From positions 2,511,001-2,575,000 of the forward strand of contig OZ037769.1 of the NCBI GenBank assembly GCA_964035545.1: DNA of 64,000 nt, given 5' to 3'. Position numbers and translations under genes: made by a program. Each line of letters begins with the position of its first letter. Positions within the stretch are counted from its first letter, which is position 1. Under the pieces are notes generated by a model. The model was not told the DNA's origin. It saw only the letters and a list, made by a program, of their open reading frames with translations, and searched no databases. This DNA comes from Bugula neritina (Eukaryota > Bryozoa > Gymnolaemata > Cheilostomatida > Bugulidae). This document shows, piece after piece, positions 39,801-52,000 of this stretch.

Positions 39801-42800
39801 GTCTATTGTGTCGTATACAATGCCATGCACTTGCGGCACACACCTCAGTGTGTATGAGTCTTGGACACGCGGTTTATTGTTCTCCGAGATTTCTGACCTG
39901 TAACAGAGTTACCAGAGTTAGTTAAGAGTGAGTCACTGTACATACTATGAGCTAGTGAAGAGTAAGTCACTGTATATACTATGAGCTAGTAAAGATTAAG
40001 TAACTGTATATACTATGACCTAGTAAAGAGTAAGTCACTGCATATACTAGAACCTAGCTAAGAGTAAGTCACTGTATATACTATGACCTAGCTAAGAGTA
40101 AGTCACTGTATATATTATGAGCTAGTAAAGAGTAAGTCACTGTATATACTATGAGCTAGTAAAGATTAAGTAACTGTATTTACTATGAGCTAGTAAAGAG
40201 TAAGTCACTGTATATACTATGAGCTAGTAAAGATTAAGTCACTGTATATACTATGAGCTAGTAAAGAATAAGTCACTGTATATATTATGAGCTAGTAAAG
40301 AGTAAGTCACTGTATATACTATGAGCTAGTAAAGATTAAGTCACTGTATATACTATGAGCTAGTAAAGAGTAAGTCACTGTATATACTATGAGCTAGTAA
40401 AGATTAAGTAACTGTATTTACTATGAGCTAGTAAAGAGTAAGTCACTGTATATACTATGAGCTAGTAAAGATTAAGTAACTGTATATACTATGACCTAGT
40501 AAAGAGTAAGTCACTGCATATACTAGAACCTAGCTAAGAGTAAGTCACTGTATATACTATGACCTAGCTAAGAGTAAGTCACTGTATATATTATGAGCTA
40601 GTAAAGAGTAAGTCACTGTATATACTATGAGCTAGTAAAGATTAAGTAACTGTATTTACTATGAGCTAGTAAAGAGTAAGTCACTGTATATACTATGAGC
40701 TAGTAAAGATTAAGTCACTGTATATACTATGAGCTAGTAAAGAATAAGTCACTGTATATATTATGAGCTAGTAAAGAGTAAGTCACTGTATATACTATGA
40801 GCTAGTAAAGATTAAGTCACTGTATATACTATGAGCTAGTAAAGAGTAAGTCACTGTATATACTATGAGCTAGTAAAGATTAAGTAACTGTATTTACTAT
40901 GAGCTAGTAAAGAGTAAGTCACTGTATATACTATGAGCTAGTAAAGATTAAGTAACTGTATATACTATGACCTAGTAAAGAGTAAGTCACTGCATATACT
41001 AGAACCTAGCTAAGAGTAAGTCACTGTATATACTATGACCTAGCTAAGAGTAAGTCACTGTATATATTATGAGCTAGTAAAGAGTAAGTCACTGTATATA
41101 CTATGAGCTAGTAAAGATTAAGTAACTGTATATACTATGAGCTAGTAAAGAGTAAGTCACTGCATATACTAGAACCTAGCAAAGAGTACGTCACTGCATA
41201 TACTATGAGCTAGTAAATAGCAAGTAACTGTATATACTATGAGCTAGTCAAGAGTAAGTCACTGTATATACTATGAGCTAATAAAGAGTAAGTCACTGTA
41301 TATACTATGAGCTAATAAAGAGTAAGTCACTGTATATACTATGAGCTAGTAAAGATTAAGTAACTGTATATACTATGACCTAGTAAAGAGTAAGTCACTG
41401 CATATACTAGAACCTAGCTAAGAGTAAGTCACTGTATATACTATGACCTAGCTAAGAGTAAGTCACTGTATATACTATGACCTAGTAAAGAGTAAGTCAC
41501 TGTATATACTATGACCTAGTAAAGAGTAAGTCACTGCATATACTAGAACCTAGCAAAGAGTACGTCACTGCATATACTATGAGCTAGTAAATAGCAAGTA
41601 ACTGTATATACTATGAGCTAGTCAAGAGTAAGTCACTGTATATACTATGAGCTAATAAAGAGTAAGTCACTGTATATACTATGAGCTAATAAAGAGTAAG
41701 TCACTGTATATACTATGAGCTAGTCAAGAGTAAGTCACTGTATATATTACGAGCTAGTAAATAGCAAGTCACTGTATATACTATGAGCTAGTAAAGAGTA
41801 AGTAACTGTACTTACTATGAGCTAGTAAAGAGTAAGTCACTGTAAAGTATTTACCTGTTTGTTTCGGAATGCAGCAGCAACCTGAGATGTTTTGCAACTT
41901 TTATCTGCCCGCCGTGAGGTCTAGCTTTATGAATATCTACAACAGGTAAGTACAATGAAGAGTAAGTACAATGAAGAGTAAGTAAATGAAGAGTAAGTAC
42001 AATGAAGAGTAAGCACAATGAAGAGTAAGTACAATGAAGAGTAAGTACAATGAAGAGTAAGTACAATGAAGAGTAAGTACAATGAAGAGTAAGTACAATG
42101 AAGAGTAAGTACAATGAAAAGTAAATATAGTAATTGAAGTGTCATCATGCTCAAGCAACTCCTGAAGATATTCTGTTGAAAGAAAACAGGAAGAGCTGAT
42201 AAAGTTTTTCTTGGAACTGATATAGAGATATGAATAATATAATAATCTATTGACAGTGAGATAACAGTTCATACTATAGATATAAATAGCTGCATGAGCC
42301 TGTACTCTAACAGCAGCTGATACAGTATGTTTATCATATTAGAGATAGAAAAGAAATTCGCAAAAAAACTGCTAAATTGCTATTGATAAAAAACTTTGTG
42401 CTTTTCGAGTGTCAATATAAATTTTATGCTGCATATTAATTTTACCACTAAATTAGCTATGATACAAATATGGAATTATCCCCCTTAAAGTAGCCATGAT
42501 ACAAGCTTTCATCTCGCACATACGATATAAAGAGAGAATCTAGTGTCACCTTCATCAAAAGCTCTGGTAGTCCCTTTTAAACCTTCGAAGCTCATGGCAG
42601 CAATGGCGGTTGCTGTGTCGGCAGCTATTGTAGCTCTCTCCAGAGCTTCTACGCCCAGAGCCGTGATTAGTTGAGTTCCATTAATTAGTGCCAGGCCCTA
42701 AACCCACGTGAAATGAGATGTATAATATACATACACTATGTAATACACATACACTATGTAATACAGATACACTATGTAATACACATACACTATGTAATAC

Positions 42801-45800
42801 ACATACACTATGTAATACATATACACTATATAATACATATACACTATGTAATACACATACACAATGTAATACATATACACAATGTAATACACATACACAA
42901 TGTAATACACATACACTATGTAATACATATACACTATGTAATACACATACACTATGTAATACATATACACTATGTAATACACATACACTATGTAATACAT
43001 ATACACTATGTAATACACATACACAATGTAATACACATACACTATGTAATACACATACACTATATAATACATATACACTATGTAATACACATACACTATG
43101 TAATACACATACACAATGTAATACACATACACTATGTAATACATATACACTATGTAATACACATACACTATGTAATACATATACACTATGTAATACACAT
43201 ACACTATGTAATACATATACACTATGTAATACACATACACAATGTAATACACATACACTATGTAATACACATACACTATGTAATACATATACACTATGTA
43301 ATACACATACACTATGTAATACATATACAGAATGTAATACATATACAGAATGTAATACATATACACTATGTATTACATACACAAAACGTAATGCATATAA
43401 AATAATTCAACTAAATTTTGGCTCAGCCCCAAAATATTCACCTCTTTTGGGCCGAGTTTGATTGGTGACAGGTTGTGCATATCCAGCACTTTCTTGGAGT
43501 TTTCCCATCCTGTTTCTGGACTCCACATTTTACCTTCACCCATTAGACCGAGAGCCATATGTGATAGAGGGGCGAGGTCACCACTGGCCCCAACCGTGCC
43601 TTTCTCAGGGACCCAAGGCAAACAATTTGCTACAATCAGCATTTTATACGTTATAGAGTATGCAATATGCATGTATTGTGCCAGTATTATATATGTGTGT
43701 AGTGTAAACAGTGTAGTGTAAAGAGTGTGGTGTAGAAAGTGCAGTGTAGAAAGTGTAAAAAGAGTAAAACTGTTACCGTTAAAAGCGTCGACGAACTGCT
43801 GTAGAACTTTCACAGAAATCCCGCTGTGTCCTTTAGACAGCACATTTATTCTTAGAGCCATGAACCGTCTCACCTGATCTGGTGCGAGGGGGTCACCCAC
43901 CCCCGCAGAGTGAGAGCGAATCAAGTTTTCTTGCAGTACACTACGTAAAAAATATTCATTATATCCAAACAAGCCTGCCATACTTGTGTATAAAAGAGAG
44001 AGATAAAGTGCTAAGAAGATATAACAGATGTACTACAATGCACTTGTGGGATAGTCTGAAATACATGTATAATATAGTCTGAAATACATGAATAGCATAG
44101 TCCAAAACTTACGTCAACTCCTCTGTAGGTATCACGACGTTTGCAAATTTCCCAAATCCCGTGTTTATGCCATAAGCCACTAAAAATCAGAATCAGTAAC
44201 CAAACTCATTAACTAAAATACTCCTACAATAACTACTATCAGTCTAATAAATTACAGACAACATTTTGAAATGCCGCAATGGCAATTAGGTCTTCTCATT
44301 TTCAAGCCATTTGTGGATAGCAATGACTGAATAACTACACAAAAATATGTATTCTGTAGCACATGGTTTCAGCAGAGATACACTGGCTAATAGGCCAGGC
44401 TGCTCATCCCACCCTTTACAAATTAGAATGTAAAACAGAACTAAGGGAATCAAAGCAAAGTCTAATTTCTGAAGCAAACTGATAAAGTTGTGAAATTTTT
44501 ATCTCCATTCTCGGTATTAACAATCACATGGTGACCCACATTATAAAATGCATTGTTTTTTTTGCAATGAATTGGCTGGGAAATCCCAGATGTTAGCATA
44601 TGAAATTTTTATTATACAACTCAATGTATAGACACTCATTATATAATATCAATAAGCAGAACCCAATTTAAAGAATTAACAAATAGACACTAATGCTGAT
44701 AAGTTGCAATTCAGAGCGGTGAGAAAGTGCAGAATGGAGTAGAAGCACTGACAGATATAACAACAGTGTCCTATTTTTTACCCCTTAGCTACTCTATGAA
44801 AAGTACTATCACTTGAAACAGTTTAAATTTTGAATTACCACCTTATAGTTGGTTTGTAGAAGCATTGCACAATCTTGCTTTAAAGTACTGCAGAAATTTC
44901 TCAAATTTTTTCAATTTTGTTTTGGAGCAATTGATACAATACAATGTAGGATGGGGCACCACCAACCTTTCCCTTCCTTGAGCTTTTGCTCAATAAGATC
45001 CCTGGCTTTAGCCACTCTGGTAAGAGCTTCACCACAAACCTAAAGGTTGAATAAAATATTCAGAGAAAGTTTACATTGGCTCTCACCACATTACATGTAA
45101 TCAGATATATGATATAGTTTACAATTTCAGCATTTAAAAATTGGATTACATTTTTTTCCAAAAATTTTCCAATATCTACTTCAGGCTACAGCACATCCTA
45201 GTGCGTGTGTGTGACACCCTAATGCATAAGGGTGACACCTGGATGCCTGAATGTATCAGTAAGCTGACACCTGAATGTATCAGTAAGCTGACACCTGAAT
45301 GTATCAGTAAGCTGACACCTGAATGTATCAGTAAGCTGACACCTGAATGTATCAGTAAGCTGACACCTGAATGTATCAGTCAGCTGACACCTGAATGTAT
45401 CAGTCAGCTGACACCTGAATGTATCAGTAAGCTGACACCTGAATGTATCAGTCAGCTGTGCAGCTGACTGTATCAGTAAACTGACACCTGAATGTATCAG
45501 TAAGCTGACACCATACCTTGATCTTGTATATTCCTCTGCCAAGATCCATGACCTCATTGGTCGAGAGACTGTGGCCATCCAGAACTATGTAGTCCTGCAT
45601 ATCACTTCTGCTGTTGGATATACTGTGAGAGACGGGCTAAGGAATACTTTACTCAACTTAGTCTAACTCTTTCTACTCAACTCTAAAGTCTAACTCTAAG
45701 CTGTAATGCTGTCGCAATAATCTAAACATAAACTGATTCTATAAAATATGCTAAATTAATTTGAGGTAGGAACAAAATTGGAGTTAAATTCTAAAGATGT

Positions 45801-47824
45801 TACTCCAGTTTCAACTCTGAATGAATTTTCAGACTTGTTATTTGAAACTTAAACTGAAAATGGATGAAAAATTTAAATATTCTGAAAGCTCTAAAAGGTT
45901 CCCTACAGTTGGATTTAAAGCTGAAAAATATTATGTAATAAATATCAAACACTACTACAAACACTCATTATGACAGCTAAATGCTTACTTTGCGTCTTTC
46001 TTTACCCTCTAAACAACCCTTGACTGTGTATACATTCTCCAGCCAAGACTTGAAATGTTGGCTGAGGTATTTGTATTGATGAGCAAACATTATTTATGAT
46101 TACATAACAGTTTGAACAGATTATCGCCTCCTGGTACACCATAACCAATAGCTGTGTAGCCTTAGTAGTGAAGGGACGGTTAATGGTTGGGAGATGAGGA
46201 AACCCCCCCAAACAAAATAGCTAGCTTATATATAACGTACTAATGCAATAGCTATATTATCAATTGTCATTATTAGTACATTTTATGTAGCATGTCAATA
46301 TATTATTATAAGTAATACATATGTAATAATAATTTTATGTACTAATGTATTGGAATATTATTATCATTATAAATTATTATCAGGTATATATAAATTATGT
46401 CTTAGATGTTTAATAATTTCCTAACAATTTTTCAGTAAATAATAAATTTCAATAACACATTTAAGTTATTTTTAAGCAACAGTAGTAATTAAATTTAACT
46501 TTAAATAGCTCTGCACAATACAATTTCACTTGACTGAATCGCATGTAATCGATTTGACAAACTGAAACCTAGTCACGGCAAACAGGCTGATTTTGGCAGC
46601 TTGCCCTATTATACAGAGCAGACTAAAGGTTGGCAGTTTGCCCAAACCCATGACTGGAGGCAAGGATACAGGTTCTCCATGGAGTTGAAGGTGTAATAGG
46701 ATGCCTTTTCGTTCTGCAGCACTACAACCAAGTCCAAAGGCACAATAAATATTCTAACTTGCACGGTCAATAACAAACATTCTTGAAGTCACAGAATAAA
46801 GATGCTACACAACACAATAAGCTAAATATCTTAATGGGTACCCTTGGTGTGTTGGTTTCAGATCTTTAAAAGCAGATAAAGTTTTTTTAGCTTATGAATA
46901 TTACGCGAATGTTAACTCTAATCAATGACAAGTATAACTAAAACTGAATCATCAATCTTGCTACAACAATGCATTCCAGCATTAGTATGAAATTGTTGTT
47001 GATTGACCTTTCTAGAATAGCCTAACTAGTTGTTATTGACTTCAAGCTTAAAAATTGTCTGTTATGTTAAAGCTGGAAGCTCACACTGTACTCTTTCCTA
47101 TACCATTTAAATTTAATATTAATGTCAATATTCAGCTTAAAAGTCCAACTCCAAGAAAGTTGCCACCAACTGCGGTATACCACTTATAATCTCCATAATA
47201 TTTAAATTTTGTGACTAGAATCAGGTTTAATAGCCATAAATTAAATTAGAAGGATTATTTTTACAGAGCTTCTCTATGTCTGTTATAATTATTCTAGTAT
47301 ATCAAGTACATTTGCCAAGTTATTTTTAACCCTGTTATGAATAACTTAAACTTTCATGTGTGTGTGATTAAGTGAGCCTCATTTTTCCATTTTTGTCTAC
47401 CAACTTGGCACCATACTAAGCAAATCTTATGTATAAACTTTAGAATAAAGGGCAAGTGCATGCAAACTCTAAATTGAATATGATAAGTCATAAGAGGTCA
47501 AACTACTCATAGATTTTGGCTGTAGTTACTATTACAGTATTAGTATCACAGTGACAGTACATTAGGCTCTTATTATAGCAAGTACGTACCAACAGACACG
47601 AAATCATCATCATTGAGCACGTCTTTGATAATGTCATCTTCATCTAGCATTGCACCGCCATTAGTCCTTCTGATTTCTGAAACCTTGTTCAGTATTGACA
47701 GAGCTGATGCCTTGAACTTAGCATATCGTTTTAGTGCATTCTCTCCTAAAGTTTTAATGGTGCCTGTCCCGTCACCGCAAGGAATTGCAAATATCTCTCC
47801 CTTCACGTAAACTGATAATTTCAT
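36862..47824 (-). CDS. HAL: Histidine ammonia-lyase (histidase), complete, 15 exons
   Basis: Converts L-histidine to trans-urocanate and ammonia, the first step of histidine breakdown; cytosolic tetramer. Exons in transcription order: 47590-47824, 46670-46721, 45517-45607, 44967-45039, 44113-44179, 43777-43940, 43442-43629, 42550-42697, 41855-41936, 39750-39897, 39209-39274, 38700-38865, 38139-38273, 37195-37303, 36862-37051. All phases agree, giving 637 residues (human 657). It starts [19 protein letters not shown], the animal-type N-terminal domain. Then [12 protein letters not shown] with the catalytic Tyr (153), [12 protein letters not shown], and [14 protein letters not shown], whose Ala242-Ser243-Gly244 forms the MIO electrophile. 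Further on are [53 protein letters not shown] and [19 protein letters not shown]. The 52-nt second exon has no clear human counterpart and is chosen by phase. The C-terminus carries a 15-bp in-exon duplication (YIEET twice). Confidence 0.95.
36935..36966 (-). repeat. HAL: 15-bp in-frame duplication in the last HAL exon
   Basis: TACGTCTCTTCTATG is repeated in tandem on the plus strand, giving [10 protein letters not shown] near the C-terminus after KIMKPYIEE. Human HAL has one such segment. It leaves the frame intact and lies outside the catalytic core. Confidence 0.85.
37625..38147. repeat. HAL: 40-bp minisatellite containing the HAL exon-13 donor
   Basis: About 13 copies of a 40-bp unit. 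On the minus strand each carries TAGAACAAGGTACGCTACAC: the last nine exonic bases of HAL exon 13 plus the donor. The copy at the right end (donor G at 38138) is the functional site. The others are intronic decoys, with GTACGC or GTATGC as donor. Copies near the left end are the most divergent. Confidence 0.95.
38440..38690. other. Very AT-rich tract in HAL intron 12
   Basis: TATATTATATTACAT-type low-complexity DNA right up to the donor of HAL exon 12 (38699). No repeat unit stands out. Confidence 0.6.
39925..41845. repeat. 1.9-kb 34-bp satellite with higher-order structure in HAL intron 9
   Basis: About 56 copies of a 34-bp unit (AGTAAGTCACTGTATATACT plus ATGAGCTAGTAAAG). Marked variants (CACTGCATATACTAGAACCT) recur at about 40035, 40511, 40987 and 41395: a 476-bp (14-unit) period and then a shorter one. 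This shows that multi-unit blocks were duplicated. On the minus strand the array begins about 13 nt after the donor at 41854. Confidence 0.95.
41945..42122. repeat. 16-bp minisatellite in HAL intron 8
   Basis: About eleven copies of GTACAATGAAGAGTAA with one shorter variant. It ends about 9 bp from the exon at 41936, upstream of its acceptor on the minus strand. The Leu/Tyr/Ser-rich minus-strand open frames are artefacts. Confidence 0.93.
42715..43400. repeat. 18-bp minisatellite in HAL intron 7
   Basis: About 37 copies of ACACATACACTATGTAAT with variants (ACATATACAC, ACAATG, ACAGAATG). Because 18 is divisible by three, four frames of more than 220 codons stay open on the two strands (such as THTLCN and VYVLHS strings); none is a gene. 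Confidence 0.97.
45230..45512. repeat. 24-bp minisatellite at the HAL exon-3 donor
   Basis: About eleven copies of CTGAATGTATCAGTAAGCTG plus ACAC. On the minus strand the array starts within about five nt of the donor GTATGG at 45516. The TPECISKL open frame on the plus strand is an artefact of the 24-bp period. Confidence 0.95.
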
Positions 47825-49058
47825 AACTTGTTCAATGCGAGAGAAACTTCTAATACTATCACGCTACTAACGGAGTCGACCACCAATAGCTAGCTAACAG
47901 TGAAGTTATATACTCAAAAACTAACTGTATGCTACGCTCTCAGCGACCAATCAAAGCACTCCATTAGCACACACACCTCTGAGCTTCTAACATGTTTACA
48001 GACAATTGTTTAGTTCATACCTATTCATAACACAATCTCATTAATAAAGCGGCTAACAAAGCATAGCAAGTTGTACACAGCTCACAAAGCTACCTTGTTT
48101 CACTGCCAGTGGCTTAGCCTGGTTTATTACTGTGGGCGCATATTTCTCTGGATCAAATCCCCATGAGTCTTAAACTTACTTTTATTTACATCTAGTTGAG
48201 AAAATACTTACACATATGGTAATTAGGAACTGACTTGCATCAAATTATCAGTTGACTTGAATTAAATTAAAAATAAAGTTATTTATATTATAGGTTACAA
48301 TATTATAAAATACTATATTGTTATTTAACATTGCTAAGAAACTTTCAGGAACCAACATTCAAGTATTCATTTTATCAAATTTCACCACATCTAAAAAACT
48401 GCAAAACCTTTGGGAACTTTTTTAAGAAGCATTTTGTGTTAGGATGGAAGAGTGCAATACAATGCACAATAGTACAGTACATGACAATAACACAATGTAG
48501 TTTCACAGCATTCAACATTTGATTCATTACTTCATAACGCTATTATTCAACAACTTCAGGTGACAATATGCCGATCTTACCACACCTCATGTGTAACATA
48601 ATAAACAGTGTTTACAAGAGACAATGCTGCTTGTTCTACAGAAGTATTTATCAGCACAGGATGCTGTTATTTGAAGAGACCGAGTCTCAGTCTAGTAAAA
48701 GTAGAAAGTGATTTATTGTTTGTAAGAATTCATACAGTGAGTGATAATTTTGTGTTGAATAGAATAGAAGGTGGGGGTAAAATTTCTTCACAAAGTGAAT
48801 AAAATATTACATAACTTGATGTTTACTGAAACAGAATCTGGAATGGTCGACATAGTATAAAGGATTCAAGTAATAAAAAGTATTATTGACAGGATTAGGG
48901 GTGTGTCACAGCTGTAAGCCAATCAAATCATCAGATACAAGCATTGCTAGTAACTTTTGACATGCATCTAACTACATTGCATCAGCAATTTGTTTAAATA
49001 TTTATGCCTCTGTAGGAATGAGGATGTGTTGGCAAAGCCCAGAGTGTCTCAACTCACG
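47825..49058. other. HAL upstream region and hexosaminidase 3' flank
   Basis: No coding exon. It should contain the HAL promoter and the hexosaminidase 3' UTR. A minus-strand AATAAA (TTTATT at 48712-48717) is a candidate poly(A) signal about 340 nt after the hexosaminidase stop. Confidence 0.5.
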
Positions 49059-52000
49059 CTAATACTTGGGTGGGGGGCTCTGCTTTTCGTATCGGCAATA
49101 AGAAGGATCTATAGGGTTAGCATCAAGGTCTCTCCTGTAATCATGTAAAGTAGTCTAGAGGCTAGCAAAATACTGCACCTTACAAAAACATTTTAAAATG
49201 TTTATTTTTAGCAATAGAAGATGTTTCTGTATCAATAGGAGTATGTCATCATTCAAAGAATGGGTTAAGTTACTATTGTTGATTGATAACAGCTTTGAAC
49301 ATTAAGTTTTATAATTGCAAAATTTACAACTAAACACATTAATACATCAGATAAATAAGTAGAAAATATCCTGAACATTTCCCCTTATGACCTACAAAGT
49401 TCGAAGGTCAACTAACAGACAAGGGGTTAATGCACTACTGGACTGCACAACTGGCTTTTACTATAACTAAGTGACTCATCTTTTCCATACATGAGAAAAC
49501 AACTCTTAAACATTCCATGTCAAAATAGAATAGAATTTCTGGAAGAATGAAGCTAACCTGATCATTCTGCAGCGATGAGCCTCTAGCCTCACTTTCATAC
49601 TGTCCATATCGGTGGCTGTTGCGGGGCTCCACAGCCTCTCCGCAACTACCGCAGCCCTAGGCCATGTCCTTGACATCAGGTTGGTCCCGTCTACCCACTC
49701 ACCCCACATGCAGCCCTCCCCGCCCATCACTAAAGCTTTCTGCTCGGCGGTTCCATTGAAGTTCTGCAGGAAACAGTAATAACACTACACCACTTGTCAC
49801 TAACTTACTACTTGTTACTAACTTACTACCTACTACTTCATATATTGCATAGTATGACTATTACTATGTATTGTATGACTATTACTATGTACTGTATGAC
49901 TATTACTATGTACTGTATGACTACTACTATGTACTGTATGACTATTACTATGTACTGTATGACTATTACTTTGTACTGTATGACTATTACTATGTACTGT
50001 ATGACTACTACTATGTACTGTATGACTATTACTACGTACTGTATGACTATTACTATGTACTGTATGACTGCTACTATATACTGTATGACTATTACTATAC
50101 AGAGGCTGCTGCCCCACTTAGTTTGAAATTACCAAGAGTAAGAATAAGTAGAGAGAAGATGCTTAACAACACGGCCAAGTTTTGTCAAAATATCGTCTTC
50201 ACATTCTAGAGGTGTTTCCTCATAATTAAAACAACCAAAACATAAATAAATAAAAAATATATCAGATGGACTCTCACAGCATCCATGGTTACTCTATCGG
50301 CAGCAACAGTAGCTGTGGCAGCAGATCATACAAAGTAAAGTTGTGATACACACGAATATACCTGAGGATCGCACTGGTAATACTGAGCCCAATTTTCACC
50401 GTATTTGATAACATTCAAATACCAACACGCTGACGTGATAGCTTTGTAGCCGGCAGCGGTGACAAATGCAACTTCCTGTGCAGCCGGTCGGACGCCAGTT
50501 GATTTCCAGACGTTGACCACGGCATTTGATGAGAGCTGCAACCAATGAGATTGAAGAAATGAAAAAGAGGCTGTAGGTACTGACCTGTGGGTCACAAGCA
50601 TAATACGACTGCCAGTTTTCCCCGTAAGCTATTCGATTCAGGTACCAGCAAGCAGAGGTTATTGATTGGTAACCTTGACCTGTTACCTTGGCCATTTCAG
50701 CAGATGGATCGGGAGTTGTCTTCCAAATGTTAACTACAGTGTCCTTAGCAAGCTGAAAGCAACATGCAACATACACAGGCTTTCCAACATAAAAGCAGAT
50801 AATTCCTGAGCAAAGACCTGATAAGCATATAAACTCACAATCAAGGTGTGGTAACAGCTTTAAATTATAATACTGAAATTAAAAAATTTATTATTTATAT
50901 AAAAATAGTTATGTAATTAGTCAATGACTCGCTCAAACGCCTTTTATAAGGAGTTATTTTTTCTTGTTAAACACAGCTTGTGTGAGAACACAACTCTTAA
51001 ATTACTTACTAATCTTTACTAACAATGTAGGTCTTTGCTCATTGGAGGCCTGCTAGTAGAGAAAGTCATAGAAGAAATTTAGATATAACTGTATTTCATT
51101 TTCAAATTTGTAGTTTCAGTAAATTTGGACTCAAAAATACATTACTTACAATTTTTATTTTTAAAAAGCTGTGGCAAAATTAAACAGGAAAATGGAAAAT
51201 TTTCTTCACATTCCCACACATGACAGGGGACCCTTAAATCTCTTCTATGGCTTTTAGCAAAAAAGCAGGCAGGCTAAAGCTGGTAAGTGTGGCTAAAGCT
51301 AGCAGGTGTGGTTACTTTTAGTAGGTGTGGCTAAAGTTAGTAGGTGTGGCTAAAGCTAGTAGGTGTGACTAAAGCTAGTAAGCCTAGGGCCACACAGTGC
51401 GTATTTTCGCATTCGAAAATTGAAACCACGGGTAGCAAAGGTGTCCACTGTAGCGTCAGTAATGCGTGATGCGTGATAAATAAAGCTTTCATTTTTAAAT
51501 CGCACCCGCTTTCAATAAAACGCAATTTACTGGAATGTAGCATTAAAATAAAGAAATTGGGCTCGCTGAATAACTACTAGCCAATTAGGTGACGACGACA
51601 GAGACTGCTGAGCGACAAGTGCGAATGTTTTCTCAACCCGTACAGTGGACACCTTTGCTACTTGTGATTTCAATTTTCGCATGCGAAAATACGCACCGTG
51701 TGGCCCTAGGCTAAGTGTGGCTAAAGTTAGTAGGTGTGGCTGAAGCTAGTAGGTGTGGCCAAGTTTACAAACAAAAGATGTAAAAAGCGTGCACAAAGCT
51801 TCCATCTCAGAAAATATAGTCTCAAAAAGCCAATGTATGTGGAAATAGACGACAAGGTTAGAAAATAGTTAGAAACCCAAGTTCAACAGATGTAGCGCCA
51901 CACAAACAGGAAATGGTTGTCTCGCTGTCTAAACACAGCAGCATGCCATGTATGGCGCATACTGGACAGACAGACAAACTAGGGCAACGACAGCATTTAA

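Noticed and set aside
42681-43461. Four open frames of more than 220 codons on both strands
   Set aside because: They run through an 18-bp array. A unit length divisible by three keeps frames open without coding selection, and all frames are open at once. The real HAL exons flank the array.
45230-45512. CRISPR-like array
   Set aside because: Units are directly tandem with no unique spacers, and the locus is an animal intron.
45141-45578. TPECISKL and DTFRCQLT repeat peptides
   Set aside because: 24-bp array in a HAL intron. Only the stretch 45517-45607 (minus, another frame) is real exon.
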